Source: Prostheceraeus crozeri (Eukaryota; Platyhelminthes; Polycladida; Euryleptidae). Taken from it: DNA of 64,000 nucleotides. How positions within the stretch are numbered: the stretch's first letter is position 1; every line of letters starts with the position of its first letter. Of this stretch, positions 1 through 11,435 are shown piece after piece. Made by a program: the position numbers and the translations under genes. The notes beneath the pieces were generated by a model. The model saw only the letters and a program-made list of their open reading frames with translations. It was not told the origin of the DNA and did no database searches. The stretch covers positions 5,001-69,000 of the forward strand of contig CAJQUW010005372.1 of NCBI GenBank assembly GCA_907163375.1. Reading direction: 5' to 3'.

Positions 1-331
1 TTTGCGATTGGTGCTTGCCTTTTTGCTCTTTGTTACTCGTTTACATGTAGATTGAAACTGGAAATAGACCACTAGTAAAAATTATAACTAAATTGATTTT
101 CATGTTCATGTACATGCTAAATATGAACTTTATCAATGAGAAATGTCCACATCCAAAGCGTTGTCAGAACTGCATTGAAAGTGGCGACATTTCTTATTGG
201 AAATACTGTAAGTGGAATACTGTATAGCTAAATGAAATTCATTTGCATCATACAAGTACTGATATGCTACTTTAGTACTTACCATTCTCTCTTTTGTGAG
301 GTTTTCGAGTTCACTGCTCCTGGTACCTTCT

Positions 332-643
332 TCAGTTTTGGATGTCTTTGCCTAAAATATCCAAAGCGATCCGATCGTTTTCGCTCAGTCGTTGATAGGG
401 ACCACCTCCAGTTTTTGACGAATTGTCTATCTTCTCCTTCACTCTATCCTGGATGTTTGCCCATTTCTTCTTCAATTGTTCGATTGTCGCCTGGTATGCA
501 CATTTTGTTATCATGTGGGTCAGGATGTCCTCCCAGGCCGACTTCTTCTTCTCTTTGCTCTGATCATCTCTTTGTTTAGATAAAATAGCGGTAGAATGTT
601 TGCTAATTGCTTCAAGAAGATGATGTTCTTCTGTACTATCCAT
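332..643 (-). CDS. Myb/SANT-like accessory protein of a PIF/Harbinger transposon
   Basis: This 103-residue frame reads as a Myb/SANT-like DNA-binding protein. It is rich in Lys and Glu and carries an LKKKWANI segment around residues 58-65, followed by KTGGGP around residues 77-82. That pairing is typical of the accessory DNA-binding protein of PIF/Harbinger transposons, which helps the transposase enter the nucleus and bind element ends. The start is the Met at 643. The gene lies head-to-head with the transposase remnant that begins at 826, the usual divergent arrangement of this superfamily. The 182-bp space between them contains a short GCGAGCGAAGCGAGCGAG run. The frame is uninterrupted but short for the family, so a 3' exon or the tail may be lost. 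Domesticated host genes of this type exist, but the broken partner argues for a dying transposon. Confidence 0.62.
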   Translation of the reverse strand: MDSTEEHHLLEAISKHSTAILSKQRDDQSKEKKKSAWEDILTHMITKCAYQATIEQLKKKWANIQDRVKEKIDNSSKTGGGPYQRLSENDRIALDILGKDIQN

Positions 644-825
644 GACTGTGACAAATGCAATACAATCTTAACCTTTCAAACAGTTCAAGCGAGCGAAGCG
701 AGCGAGTTCAGTTGAGCGATAATCTAATTATCTTTTAACCTGAACAATGCTACCAGTAATGTGTACATGCACATGTTATTCAATAGAGTATTGTCTGCAG
801 ATCAGAAAGTCAACATACGTACAAT

Positions 826-2512
826 ATGGATTTTATGTTCAGAGATCTTGCCTTGAGAGATGCCGCCAGATCGAGTCTTGCTCGAGAACGGCGTTTAAGA
901 GACCACGTCAATCCCCTTGACATATATGAAGAGGAAGAATTCAGGAGCATATTTCGGTTTTCAAAAGAAGGAGTGATGGACTTAGCTACTCATCTGAGCC
1001 CTTATCTCAAACGGAACAGTAGGAGTGATGTTCTAAATCCTATTCAAATGCTATTCAATTAAATCCTATGAAAATGTATTGGATGACGGTTTTATGCTAC
1101 TGGTGCCATGCAGCTAAGTTTGGCTATGTGGATGCAGGTTGACCAGAGCACCGTTTCAAGAGTGTCATGGGAAGTTACATGCGCCATATTAAACTCATTG
1201 AGATCCAGAGTTCAGTGGCCATCACGAAATCAAATTAATATGACAAAAGATAGATTTTTTGATCAATATAATTTCCCGATGACTGTAGGTTGCATCGACT
1301 GTACCCATGTACGTATCGAAGCACCAAACGCTCGTTATTTCCCGGATGAATATATCAACCGCAAGGGATTTCATTCAATGAATGTTCAAGCCATTTGTGA
1401 TGATGAATATCGATTCATAGACATCTCAGCCGAATGGCCTGGTAAGTTGATTAGTTTTAAATGTTGATATGTTTAATGTTTACAAGTACATAATACAGAT
1501 TTATTCAGTTAAAGTAATTCTGTATAGGCCTAATATTTACAGTAAACATTATTAATAAGCTTATCAAAGTTACTTTGCTCTAGACCTACTCATAGATAAA
1601 TAATAAATGACATCACGTATGAAACTATTGTTTGGGTAATACATGTAATACAAAGGTAATACTTCTACTGGAAATTTATTCAAAATATCTAAGCTTATGA
1701 TTAGGCGAATTGGATGAGAACGATGTGATTCGTGGCCAAATAGGGGCGGCTGTGTTTCAATTCATTGTAAATCCGAATTCAGTTTTCTCTACGCCTTTTA
1801 TATGAATGAACCAATAACAAAAGTGAAATATTAATAAAGCAAGGTACAAATGTTTCGTGCGACACAACTCAATCCCTAAGAAAGAGTGGCATTCGAATCG
1901 TCAGATAATTATTACTGTGTAACCTGATTTAATACTTTGTATTCACTATAGACATACATGTATACTGTATATTCATATAAATGTATGTAGGCCTATCAAT
2001 AACGCATGTGTATTTATATTTCAGGTAGTGTTCATGATAGCCGAATTTTTAAAAATTCTCCTATCTACAAGACGCTTTCAGAAAGTACCGATGTAATCAT
2101 CTTGGGCGACAGTGGATACGGCGTAACCCCATTCCTCATGAATCCATACCCTATTCCCGAATCCGAGAAAGAGCGGCACTACAACAAGCTTCATAAGAGG
2201 GCGAGATGCTGTGTAGAGCGTATTTTGGTATAGTGAAACGCCAATTCCCCGTGCATCAAATACAGTCTTCGCATAGATCTCGAGCGTGTTTTGCCCAACC
2301 ATAATGGCTGTGTGTACTCTGCACAACATGCTGATAGAAAGTGGTGAACAAAACTTGGATTTTGATGAGATTTAAGCTGTGGAATCGGGGGATGATGAAA
2401 GTGAGGAGGAGGAAGAAGAAGAAACTGTGCGAAGTCGGGTCTCTGCGCGAAAGGGGAAAGGTTGCCAGAAGAAGAAATTGCTGACATTTTATGGTCTCAA
2501 CGTTGCCTGTAC
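826..2512 (+). pseudogene. HARBI1-like PIF/Harbinger transposase, disrupted
   Basis: Successive segments give a HARBI1-type DDE nuclease. The N-terminal helical part is at 826-1062. From about 1090 follow RFYATG, a helix-turn-helix with QSTVSR, GCIDCTHVRI (first catalytic Asp) and KGFHSMNVQAICD. An intron with intact splice sites (GT at 1442, AG at 2023-2024, phase 1) splits WPG from SVHDSRIF. Then come LGDSGYG (second Asp) and RARCCVER (catalytic Glu), and a C-terminal ERVLPTIMAVCTLHN segment with an acidic tail. Breaks: roughly 30 bp of out-of-frame sequence including a stop between 1062 and 1090; a one-base frameshift after CCVER near 2225; and a stop near 2374. All catalytic residues survive, so the loss looks fairly recent. 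The protein cannot be made as it stands. It pairs with the divergent Myb-like gene at 332-643. Confidence 0.85.
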
Positions 2513-2732
2513 TTTGATTCGTATATAATACATAATTTTTTTCGGATACATTTACTGTTCTTGATTTAGATCTTCGCTTGGATATGAATTTTTTATAGAT
2601 AAGAATATTAAAAACCTTTGATAATTACCTAGGCTACTCCTATATGTGTTAAGTGGTGTTAATCTACAAGTTTTAAATTAAAAAATAGAATATTCAAGTA
2701 CGTATTTTAATATATATTCATTAATTTTATCA

Positions 2733-2995
2733 ATGCCTAGCAAGCTTGACCTGCAACTAGGCAAAATCAGGGAATTCCACCTAGTTGTAACTACCCTGTG
2801 CATGGTAATCCTAGTAACAACTAAATATCGATTTATCGGCGCTCTATCTACTGCATATCCAATTGTCCAGAAATCAGAGCAAGTTACAACTAGCTCGCTG
2901 CTAGTTATAACTAGGATGTGCATACTAAATTTCTAAAAATAAAACTCATCTAGTTATAACTAGGGTAGTTTCTAGGCTGTGCATACGGCCCATAA
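2733..2995. repeat. Cluster of CTAGTT/AACTAG palindromic repeats
   Basis: The 14-bp palindrome CTAGTTATAACTAG occurs exactly at 2901-2914 and 2950-2963. Degenerate copies occur near 2781, 2808 and 2888. The repeats are accompanied by recurring TGTGCAT motifs, and parts of the block read as inverted copies of each other. It sits just beyond the end of the Harbinger coding remnant, so it could be that element's subterminal region or a separate small MITE. A matching left end was not found. Confidence 0.5.
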
Positions 2996-4713
2996 TCAGA
3001 TCACGTGATTGCTGACTCTTGGTGCAGCGCTTATGTACTCGCGTGGAAGCATAAGCTGCCCTTAACCACGGCTATTTGGGATGCTCCGTAGTTACGCGTG
3101 GCAATGTCACCTAGTGTCAATTTTTTATGACATGTCATATTTTGTCTACATTTTTGTCACATTTTTTGGTAGGGTGATATTATTATTTTTTCTGTGTCTG
3201 ATCATATTTTGTCATATTTTGGTCATTTTGCTGTAGTTTTAGACTGTTAGAGTTACTGGGAAGTAGATATAGAAGATGACCGATGCTTACAGAATGACGC
3301 AATATTGGTCTTCTCAGCAGCGAGTTGCAGTCTAAGGACAGCTACAATGCGTGCATTGCCTATAGATATGAATAGATATGGCCGTCACCGACGGCGCCAG
3401 GATTGGCTCGTCTGTCATATGCCTTCCCTTGCCAGTTAACCGCTGCTTCGGTAGAACGTTCTTCTCCATGTTGAAGAAGATGCTATGCAAAGGCAGACTT
3501 TTCTAACATCAAATGAAGTAAGTTACATACCTGTTTTGTACAACAAGCTGTAAATGGGCATACTGTGGTAAAAGTTTTAGATAAATCGTTTTATTTGTCG
3601 TAAATTGAACTTGACACTTGAAAACTTATGATTTCACGAAATCACTATCTTTTGGTGCAGATATCGAACCTTGAAAGTATCATTGGAAGTCGGCAGGAAG
3701 GACATTCGGAAGAAAGATCACAACGCTTCAGATAAACGTCGGATTATATTCAGCACCATCGAAGCTCTCAGTATCGGGAGCACTGTTCCCGGAGAAGTGA
3801 CGTTCAACACCGTACGTCATAAAGACTTTTAAAGCTCAGTTGGCTAGAACAACGGACAGCGGTGATCAAGAGTGAATTGCATTTGTTGAAAGCGAGGCAA
3901 CAGTATCGTATTGGTTAATTTCTAGCGGAATTGAATTATTGTCAGCTTGCAATGATGATGGCGAGATGAGAGCTTAGATCTTTCATATTGACCGCCGGTC
4001 TGAGTGGTCTGGAAGTGTAGGTAATCAACATCGATAATTCTGCTTGACATAATTGAGATAACATTGTAAACATTATCAATGTATGCTGCACATAACAAGC
4101 ATGCTTTTCAATTGAAACGAGTAGTTGATTATTGTTATAATCAATAAGTAAATGTATGCTACTCATTACTTTTGCAAGTAGTCCATCATGAATTCAAAAT
4201 TCATCATTTGGAATCAAAAGTGTCTTGTTGACATGAAACTGCGGATTTTTCATGCAAGAAAAGGTATTTTCAGGTTTGGACCAATTTTCAGGACCTTTTT
4301 ATATAGATAAATCTGAGCTGCTCAACCAACTTCGGATAAAATCTGGGTTGCATGATCCCAAAGAAAGTTTTCTGCATGCATGAAGAACGAGCAGAATTCA
4401 AGTCGGAAAACGATCATGTTTTTTTCATAAATTTTCAACATAATTCAAATTAAATTAAAATTTCCATGAACCTGTAGAAAATTTCCATTCACGATAATTA
4501 AAACCACAATTCCTCTGACAGAACACTGAACACTGACTCAGTCAAAAAACTAATATCCGATTCGTGGTGAGACTTGAGTGAGCGAGTTTTAAAGCTGAAT
4601 AAATTTTGCTGAAATTAGTCAAATAGGGTAAGTCAAAATTAGGCTGGCCAAAAGCAAGTGACTATTTCGCATTAACCGTCATTTAGAAGCACTTTTAGAG
4701 ATAGTAGATTTAT
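2996..4713. other. Spacer, mostly without a recognisable gene
   Basis: Positions 3118-3240 hold a T-rich stretch with several GTCATATTTTGTC-like units. Two short open segments are the only coding-like signals: 3378-3506 (42 codons from ATG) and about 3661-3830 (57 codons, arginine- and lysine-rich). The second follows an acceptor-like TTTTGGTGCAG, and a GTAAGT donor-like site lies near 3520. The frames do not join into one protein, so no gene is called. Nothing else is evident. Confidence 0.35.
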
Positions 4714-5216
4714 TCAATATAGGCCCTCGCTGCTCACTACCCCACTCTTCGTCCTCAAGGCGGATATGGGAATTCCTCTTCGGGGGACTGTGTCGAATAA
4801 TACGGAATAGGACATCACGAAGAAAGGGAAATATCCGAGGATAAACCCGGGTAGGCCGAACTCGCAGCCTTGGATGGCAATTGACATAGGAGAAGGAAAG
4901 CTCCGATTTAAAACTGCATGGAGGGAGGGTAATTCCTGCTGAATAACGGCTTCATCACGGAGGTGCCAGAAGTTTACGTAAGGAAGGGCATCTTGTCGCA
5001 ATTTCATCGTTTCACTTGCTTTCATGATGGTTGGAACCATTAATAGGCAGCGCACTGCCTCAAGTGTCCGGTGGGGAGCCCCACCTGCCTATGTCAGGGA
5101 GAAACGTACAGGAAGAGACTAAGACGTATCAGTGCATGAAGGTCGTTGACCAGATGCTGTAAGAGGAGGTCTGAAGGCAAAATTTGAGAAAGTGAGAATG
5201 TCATATTGGGATGTTG
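4714..5216. other. Unexplained GC-richer segment upstream of an RTE-like LINE
   Basis: This stretch is less AT-rich than its surroundings and is open for 113 codons on the minus strand (4714-5055). No motif in that frame is recognisable. On the plus strand it runs directly into the LINE endonuclease remnant, so it may be the 5' region of that element, but the plus frames are broken and do not align to anything I know. I give no function. Confidence 0.25.
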
Positions 5217-6340
5217 GATCTAAGTCGCGCAGACGAAGCATCGATTTCTGCTGTGTACAGGAGTCCATATGGAAAGGAACTGGTACGCGAATGTTGGATG
5301 AACTCGAGAAATGCTCCAAGTAAGGTTGTGGTAATGGAGCAGGAGATCGCAGACCGATGGATAGAATACGTGGGGAAAGTCACAAGAGTCAATGAGCGAC
5401 TGGCATTTATCAAAGTTTTTGTCGGCAAACCTTTGGTGAGCACCGTATCGGCTTACGCTCCTCAAATCGGCAGGAGTGCAAAAGAAAATGATGATTTCTA
5501 GTATATGGTGTTATGTGAAGTCATGGAGATCCCTACTAATGACGAGGCTATTTTCCCACGTGGTGATCTCAACGGAAATGTAGGAAAGTCAACTGATGGC
5601 TACGAAGATGCTCATGGTGGTTTCAGTTTTGGTAAGAGGAATGCCGAAGGTGAACGAATCCTGTGATCCACTCAGTCTGGTAGTGTAACACAATATGCGA
5701 GCACGTCATCAATAAGTTGATCACTTACAGCTCTGGTAGTTGCAAATCTGTGATCCACTACTTCCTCGCAAGAAATATAGACAAGAGTTCGGTGAGAAAA
5801 CAAGAAGGCACTGCCAAGTGGGAATGTGTGTCTCAACATTGACTTGAGCTGTGAATGCAAAGTAAACATAAAAAAGAAAAATCAATGAGTATTTGTGCCA
5901 AAAATAAAGCTGGGTGTCTTCGAAGCGCTGGAGTCTTGGAGTGGCTAGTTACGGCCTTGATGTCACTTTACAAACACGATCGCACATTTGTTAGGACACG
6001 AGTTGGCAACAGTGAAAGCTTCCTCGTAGACATGCAGACATGTTGCAGACATGGGGTGGGCGCGAATTCCTTCAAGTACGGTGTGTGCGACTACTGGATC
6101 AACAAACGGTATGGTCACATTCTGAGAAGATCTCTCCGGTTGGAGGTCGAAGGGCAGAAGGCTGAGAGGAAGACCGAGGAAAACATGCTCGCAAGCCGTC
6201 TCCGAGGATCTTCACTCTCTGGACCTAAATCTAGCAATGGTCTACGATCAACAGGAGTGGAGGCGCGCCAGCAGAAAGCAACAACCGTCTGACCCCGTTC
6301 AATGTGGACATGGACAAAAAACGGGAAAGTCTGTGCTACT
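5217..6340 (+). pseudogene. RTE-like LINE relic (endonuclease, partial RT, C-terminus)
   Basis: The APE-type endonuclease is readable across several frames: RRSIDFCCVQESIWKG near 5235, then VSAYAPQIG near 5445, RGDLNGNVGKS near 5560, GGFSFGKRNAEGERIL to 5665, and LITYSSGSCKSVIHYF from about 5717. This is the endonuclease of RTE/BovB-type LINEs, related to the domesticated CFDP2 protein. After a deletion, 5920-6030 encodes a reverse transcriptase fragment (EWLVTALMSLYKH with RTRVGNSES). It jumps to the C-terminal VGANSFKYGVCDYWINKR and GHILRR segments and ends near QQEWRR at 6248. The YADD core is missing, and there are several stops and frameshifts. It is an internally deleted, dead copy. Confidence 0.8.
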
Positions 6341-6470
6341 CAGTGCGCCTACTATAGGAGGAACGTGTGCATGTAACTTCATGCGCTGCAATACTGATAA
6401 TGAGGAAGCTGTGAGAGCATCTACAATCATCCCATTAACTCCCAATGTGCCCTCTCTGTTGGCAGTCGTA

Positions 6471-7036
6471 GTCCGGCAGCCAGAACGAGTTTCTGCAGGG
6501 AACGAGGCTGAAAGTGAGACTTTCACAGAATGATGTGCACCCGATGCCTACTGCGAATCGACACGTCTGCAGAGTTCTAGTGAGTTCCTCTTCTTGTCAG
6601 ACAGGATCAAAGAAAAACAAACACATGTAAATCCAATGAGACGCAGATTGAAGATTTTGGCTAAAATGAAATTTTCTATGTTTTCTCTGATTAAAGGAAA
6701 AGTACTTAGCCCAGAGTCATAATTTTTGGCGTGGAATGTCTTTAGGTCAGTTCCTATGATGTGCATGTGCTTTTTTCATGCTTCTGATCGGCAATGTATG
6801 TGAGAATGTGGTTGAATGTGGATAAAGTTGCACAAAATGTTTGTGTTTGCCGACATTAAGAGGCTCGGCAAATCTAAATGTGCTTAGCTTTATAGACAGG
6901 GGTGCATGAACATGAAAGGAAATGACCTGAAGACATTCCATGCCAAACATTATGACTCTGGACTTAGTACTTTTCGTTTAATCAGAGAAAACATAGAAAA
7001 TTTCATTTTAGCCAAAAACTTCAATCTGCGTCCCAG
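6471..7036 (+). mobile_element. Foldback element, copy 1, right end missing
   Basis: This copy begins with GTCCGGCAGCCAGAACGAG and is highly similar over most of its length to the complete element at 41391-42113. It holds the whole left arm, the centre and most of the right arm, but stops near 7036, about 180 bp short of the expected terminal sequence. No target duplication can be read because the right end is gone. Short open frames inside (for example 6548-6766, minus) mirror frames in the other copy and arise from the repeat, not from a gene. It lies about 130 bp beyond the end of the RTE-like LINE. Confidence 0.8.
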
Positions 7037-7242
7037 TAAATCTATTATCAGGTCGATAATTAGCCTTGTCTTTATCTTGTAATATTATATTTACAAGTAG
7101 CTGTGACCACTAAATGCAATGCATTTTGACGAATGCGGTTTTAATTAATCCCTCGTACTATCATGGACAAGTGCGACTACTCACATATTGCAACATTCAT
7201 TTTTATAGTAGAAACATAAAGTAATCTCAATCTGCTGATGGC

Positions 7243-7623
7243 ACAGAATTATATATTTTGTTTATCTGTTTCGGTTTGCTAGAAGTGTGATTAATACGAA
7301 ATTGACGGTACATCGAGGAACCTATTAAGGGGGCAAAAAGGAATTCCTAATACCCTAGAGAGATAGGAAAAAAGTCGTGCGTCGCTTGCGGATTAATATG
7401 AGTTCCAGCAAAGTGCTTCGATTGCCAAAAATTCCTTCATATTCGAAGAATTCAGATCATTGAGCACAAGTTTTCTCCATAATGTTGGCCCTTCCCATCA
7501 TTATCAAAGAAAGTAGCAGGCGCAAGTTGTCTAAATCTGTGATGTGCCATTTCGATATTTTGGTTAAATGCAATTCTTCCTTTCTAGGAAGCCGAAGCGC
7601 GCGCAGATGAATCTAATTCTGTA
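7243..7623 (-). mobile_element. MITE of the ACAGAATTAGA family, copy A
   Basis: The element is bounded by terminal inverted repeats ACAGAATTATA on the left and TCTAATTCTGTA on the right. It is flanked by exact copies of GCTGATGGC at 7234-7242 and 7624-7632, an 8-9 bp target-site duplication depending on where the terminal base is assigned. The interior, read on the minus strand, aligns with the element at 10912-11428, including the segment CCGCAAGCGACGCACGAC. There is no coding capacity. The duplication length suits hAT, Mutator-like or Merlin-type elements; I cannot decide which. Confidence 0.8.
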
Positions 7624-7632
7624 GCTGATGGC

Positions 7633-8949
7633 TTGTTTTTCATCGTCTCTCTTATGTTGCTTTGTAATTTATTTGCAATGACATTTCTTATCAAGTGCTA
7701 TTAACATGATAGCGATTTTTACATCGATATTACGAAAGATCGAATTGTCTATTAAGATGCCCATTGGATGATCATGATAACGCAAGATCCATTAAAAAAT
7801 CAATTTTCATGTGATTAAGAATTGGCATATTTAATAGAGTTCCTTATTTATTACAAAAATTCATTATTCATTACCCGCATGCCAACAGCCCGGGCCCGTA
7901 TCAACTAAAAACTATTAGGCCCGTCCCGGATGAATTTTGTATCTGGGCCCAGGTGAGAAAGGTGAGACATTTCATCGTTTTGCTCACTTTACCATCTCTA
8001 ATGAAAACATCAATTACGTCAGCCGAGTGCAGTCGCCTTATCCTTTGCACAACGGAAACAGCTTTCACTCATTAACTACGGGGGTGCTTTCCGCCACATT
8101 TTGTCACAATTATCCCATTTAAAACCAAACAACCCTTCGCAATGATACAGAAAAAGTTCGCTTATCGACTTGTTCATAGCTAAATAGCTAAAAAAAGCGT
8201 TAGGACTTGTTCTATGCTAAATTTTCGCACCATGCTGCACCCAAGAAAATGAACTTGAGCAGGGCGTCCTGTAAATGATGTTCGCGCACAGCTGTGTTGT
8301 TTGACAACTCGAAAGCTGATTGATCCAACCTATGTAAGCGTATGTGTACTTGACATGGGACATCTCAAGTGAATGAACAATGTAGAGACACCGCAGGAAA
8401 AATGAAATTGACTCGTTGAAATGAAAGACGATATCTGTCTTCTGCGCCACTCCCAATACCCTCGTATTACGCAAGTCATCTAAATTTGGAATTCATGAAA
8501 TGTCAGAGCATAGATGAAGAACTAGAGACTTATGCAAGGATAAGAGAACATCATATCATTGACAACAACAAACAAAAATACAAATTACTCACTGCCTATG
8601 TAGCTTAAAGCGCTCGACGCCTCGCGTTTCGTGTTTCAAACAACACAGACAATTCACTCAATTATGGTGCACTGCAAACTACGCGGTAATAAACATTTCT
8701 GTGAGGCGACATGTTAAATTACAATCAAGTTTGAGTTGAAGTACGCTGTCTGATTTTACTAAGAGATCCTCGTGACCTCTGACCGGGTGTTGTTCCTCGC
8801 AAATAAACATACATTGGACTCACAACTGCCACTCGCACAAAGTGAAAGTCATTTTCTCGTCTGCTCTGTTGTCGCCTCCAGTGGACCAAATTTCACGGAA
8901 TAACTCCGCACCATCTCATCATTCGGTCACCTCAGCTCTTTTACATTCT
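7633..8949. other. Spacer without a recognisable gene
   Basis: This is AT-rich sequence with a small GC-rich patch near 7885-7955 containing repeated GGCCCG motifs in both orientations. Frames up to 85 codons (8217-8474, minus) show no domain or repeat match. I see no gene. Confidence 0.5.
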
Positions 8950-9275
8950 CTTCAATATTAGAGCAACAAAAAGCAAAAGGAAGATTCGGGAAATGCTTGG
9001 AATCAGAGGAATAGATAAATGAATGGAGTGCGAATGATTGAGATGGTATGGACATGTTAAAAGAAGACCGGAAAACAGCACCGTGAAAGCAGTGATGACA
9101 CTGAAGTTTAACGAGAAGCGGAGGAAAGGCATTCCATTCAGATCGTGTGAAGAGCGACCTGCGCAGAAGAAGTATCGCGGAGAAACCCTACAACCGGACG
9201 AGATGGAGACAACACCTTCATCGGGCTTGCTCTCGCACGCGGGATCAGCGGCCCTAAAACGGTAACAGCATTATT
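8950..9275 (+). pseudogene. LINE 3' terminal fragment
   Basis: The reading REMLGIRGIDK, then LRWYGHVKRRPENSTVKAVM, then EKRRKG and an MRWRQ-like tail matches the conserved region after the reverse transcriptase in RTE-like and related LINEs, where RWYGHV followed by a basic segment is characteristic. Two in-frame stops precede the RWYGHV motif and a frameshift follows it. Only the last hundred or so codons remain, as expected for a 5'-truncated LINE insertion. No poly(A) or microsatellite tail is clear after 9275. Confidence 0.65.
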
Positions 9276-10911
9276 TCTTGTGTAAATCTAAGTCATAAGG
9301 TTGATAGCCGTCAACGTTCTCGTCACGATCTTCAAACGTTTGATGTAATAACGACGACTTTCCACAACTTATCAAAATAATGTTCTTCGCCTCATCCAGA
9401 ACCAAGTCATAATCTCGTGTCCTCTACAACTCATCTCGACACGGAAAACTTAGTTGAAGTTCTCATTAGGAATTGCAATCCCGGGATATTCTGGGATCCT
9501 GAGATCTTACAACAATAACATTTTGGAGTCTCTGAGCAAAAGAAATCTATGGTAGGTTCTGCAGTGATGAAGTTGGAAACATGGAACTGCACGGATGGTA
9601 ACGCAATTTCACTCCAGACTGGAATCGTTCTATCATTCGGCGCGCCCAGACTAAATCGTTCCATTTTAGCCCGGCCTTATCCCTATTCAATGATTTTTTC
9701 TGGATTTCACAAGACAGATTACAGCATGTCACAGAAAAATATACATGTGTATTTTTTTCAGGATATACATGTGTTTGCATCTAATTGTCATTGTGCATTG
9801 TTATACTTGTATACGAGTAAATAGAATAGGTGGATAACCGCTGTATAGATAGTTTTATCGCTTTATATGCTCTCCGTGAAATGCTATGTCTGAAGACTGA
9901 ACATAAATGATGCCTTCAGTAATTGCTACTATTATAATGCACCAACTGGGTAGTTAGTCTGAAATTTGCAATTCAAATTAAACATTTTAGCAAATATTTT
10001 ACATTATACAGCAATTGCACACGGTCATCATTATTGTGCCAAAAACAACATTATTAGAGTTACTTATTCGAAATTATTAGACATTGTCGTACGTGCTGTA
10101 CTTGATCGTTAGCGATTTAAGCTCTTATGATATTGCTTGGTAAGCCTATTTTCTCTCTCTCTCTCATTTATTTTTGATATGTAGTGCCAAAGCATAGAAG
10201 CTGCGATCATTCTACTGAAATCAGTAATAGAAGATATGCAGTCTTGATATTGTTGTTGGTAACAAAGAATTGAATATCATTTTCAAACAGCATCTGTCTT
10301 TGAAAACAATTCTAAAAAATAGCTCATATTGCTCAAATTGCAAAAGCAATGAGAAATAAATAGCCCACTGGAGATACAAAATTTGCTCATGTTCTAAAAT
10401 TGCAAAAGGCTCAGCTTATCACTAATGAGATTGGATAACAATTGTATTAATAGGTATTTTCTTAACAGAGTCAAACTCGTTATACTTTCTGGCACCACTC
10501 GACACCTCAAGTATGATAGGAACAAACCAGCAGCACTGAAGGCGCGTTCCGCTTTCACAGATAGGGCAAAACAAGTCTCCGGTCTCCCGGCTGCAGTCTG
10601 TAGGCAGTGTGATACGACGGGATTGCGGGATTGGAATCCCTTATCTTTATATTCTCGTTTTCAACTTCCTTTATGTAGTAACTGATCCAGGTCAATGGTG
10701 AACAGGATAAATACTATTTACAGGCACTACCAAAGTTTATGGGAAAGGAGTAGTCTGCTCAGAAATGACACTTCATGTTAGTGTCCCTGTTGTCACTGCC
10801 TTTTGATGCTTCTGTTCTGATAGATAATCTAATTATTCACTGTTTTTCTTTTAGTTCTTTCAGGGGCACTTTTGTAAACAGATATCTTGTTTGCAACTGA
10901 TATGGGTCAAC
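9276..10911. other. Spacer without a recognisable gene
   Basis: Frames of 77 to 91 codons at 9431-9824 overlap on both strands and have no recognisable motif. The frame at 10425-10685 (86 codons) is likewise unrecognised. A short CT-rich run lies near 10153-10165. Nothing here supports a gene. Confidence 0.45.
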
Positions 10912-11428
10912 CACAGAATTAGACAGGTCGTCCCCTCTTCTGTTTGACTAGAAAGGAAACATTGGAACATGCAACGTTAATGAAATGGCACAATCTGCTG
11001 ACATAATACCATAGCAATCGAACAACGAACAGCCAGTTCAACATTAAACACGCCAAATTGTGCGAAGCTTCAGTGACTGTTATCACCCGGACCACACAGC
11101 AAAGAGACACAGACGATGTCAAGTACTACGGAGAAGATTGTGAACGTTTTTTCGTGCGCCTCCTTACTTTTAATAATGATCGGAGGGCTCAACATTATCG
11201 AGAAAACTTTTGCGAAAAGATCTGAATTCTTCGAATCTGAAGGAATCGTGGCGATCGGAGCATTTTGAAGGAGTTTACAGCAATCCGCAAGCGGCGCACG
11301 ACTATTTTCCTATGTCTGCAAGATATTAAATTTCTTTTTGCCCACTTAGTAGGTTCCTGTATGTGCCACTGTTTTGAATCAGTTTGGCCTTCTAGCAAAG
11401 TGATACGATTAAACAATCTAATTCTGTG
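10912..11428 (+). mobile_element. MITE of the ACAGAATTAGA family, copy B
   Basis: The terminal inverted repeats are CACAGAATTAGA on the left and TCTAATTCTGTG on the right. GGTCAAC flanks both sides exactly (10905-10911 and 11429-11435), giving a 7-bp perfect or 9-bp one-mismatch target duplication. The right half aligns with the reverse complement of copy A (7243-7623) and with copy C (28585-29123). At 517 bp it is the longest well-bounded copy in the window. It has no transposase; small open frames at 10919-11122 and 11195-11437 are repeat-derived. Confidence 0.85.
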
Positions 11429-11435
11429 GGTCAAC

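Noticed and set aside
3378..3830. A two-exon small gene with a GTAAGT donor near 3520 and an acceptor near 3659
   Set aside because: The frame that is open before the donor does not join the long open frame after the acceptor.
6237..6766. Short frames across the LINE end and the first foldback copy as a host gene
   Set aside because: Both parts are explained by repeats; matching frames recur in the foldback copy at 41391-42113.
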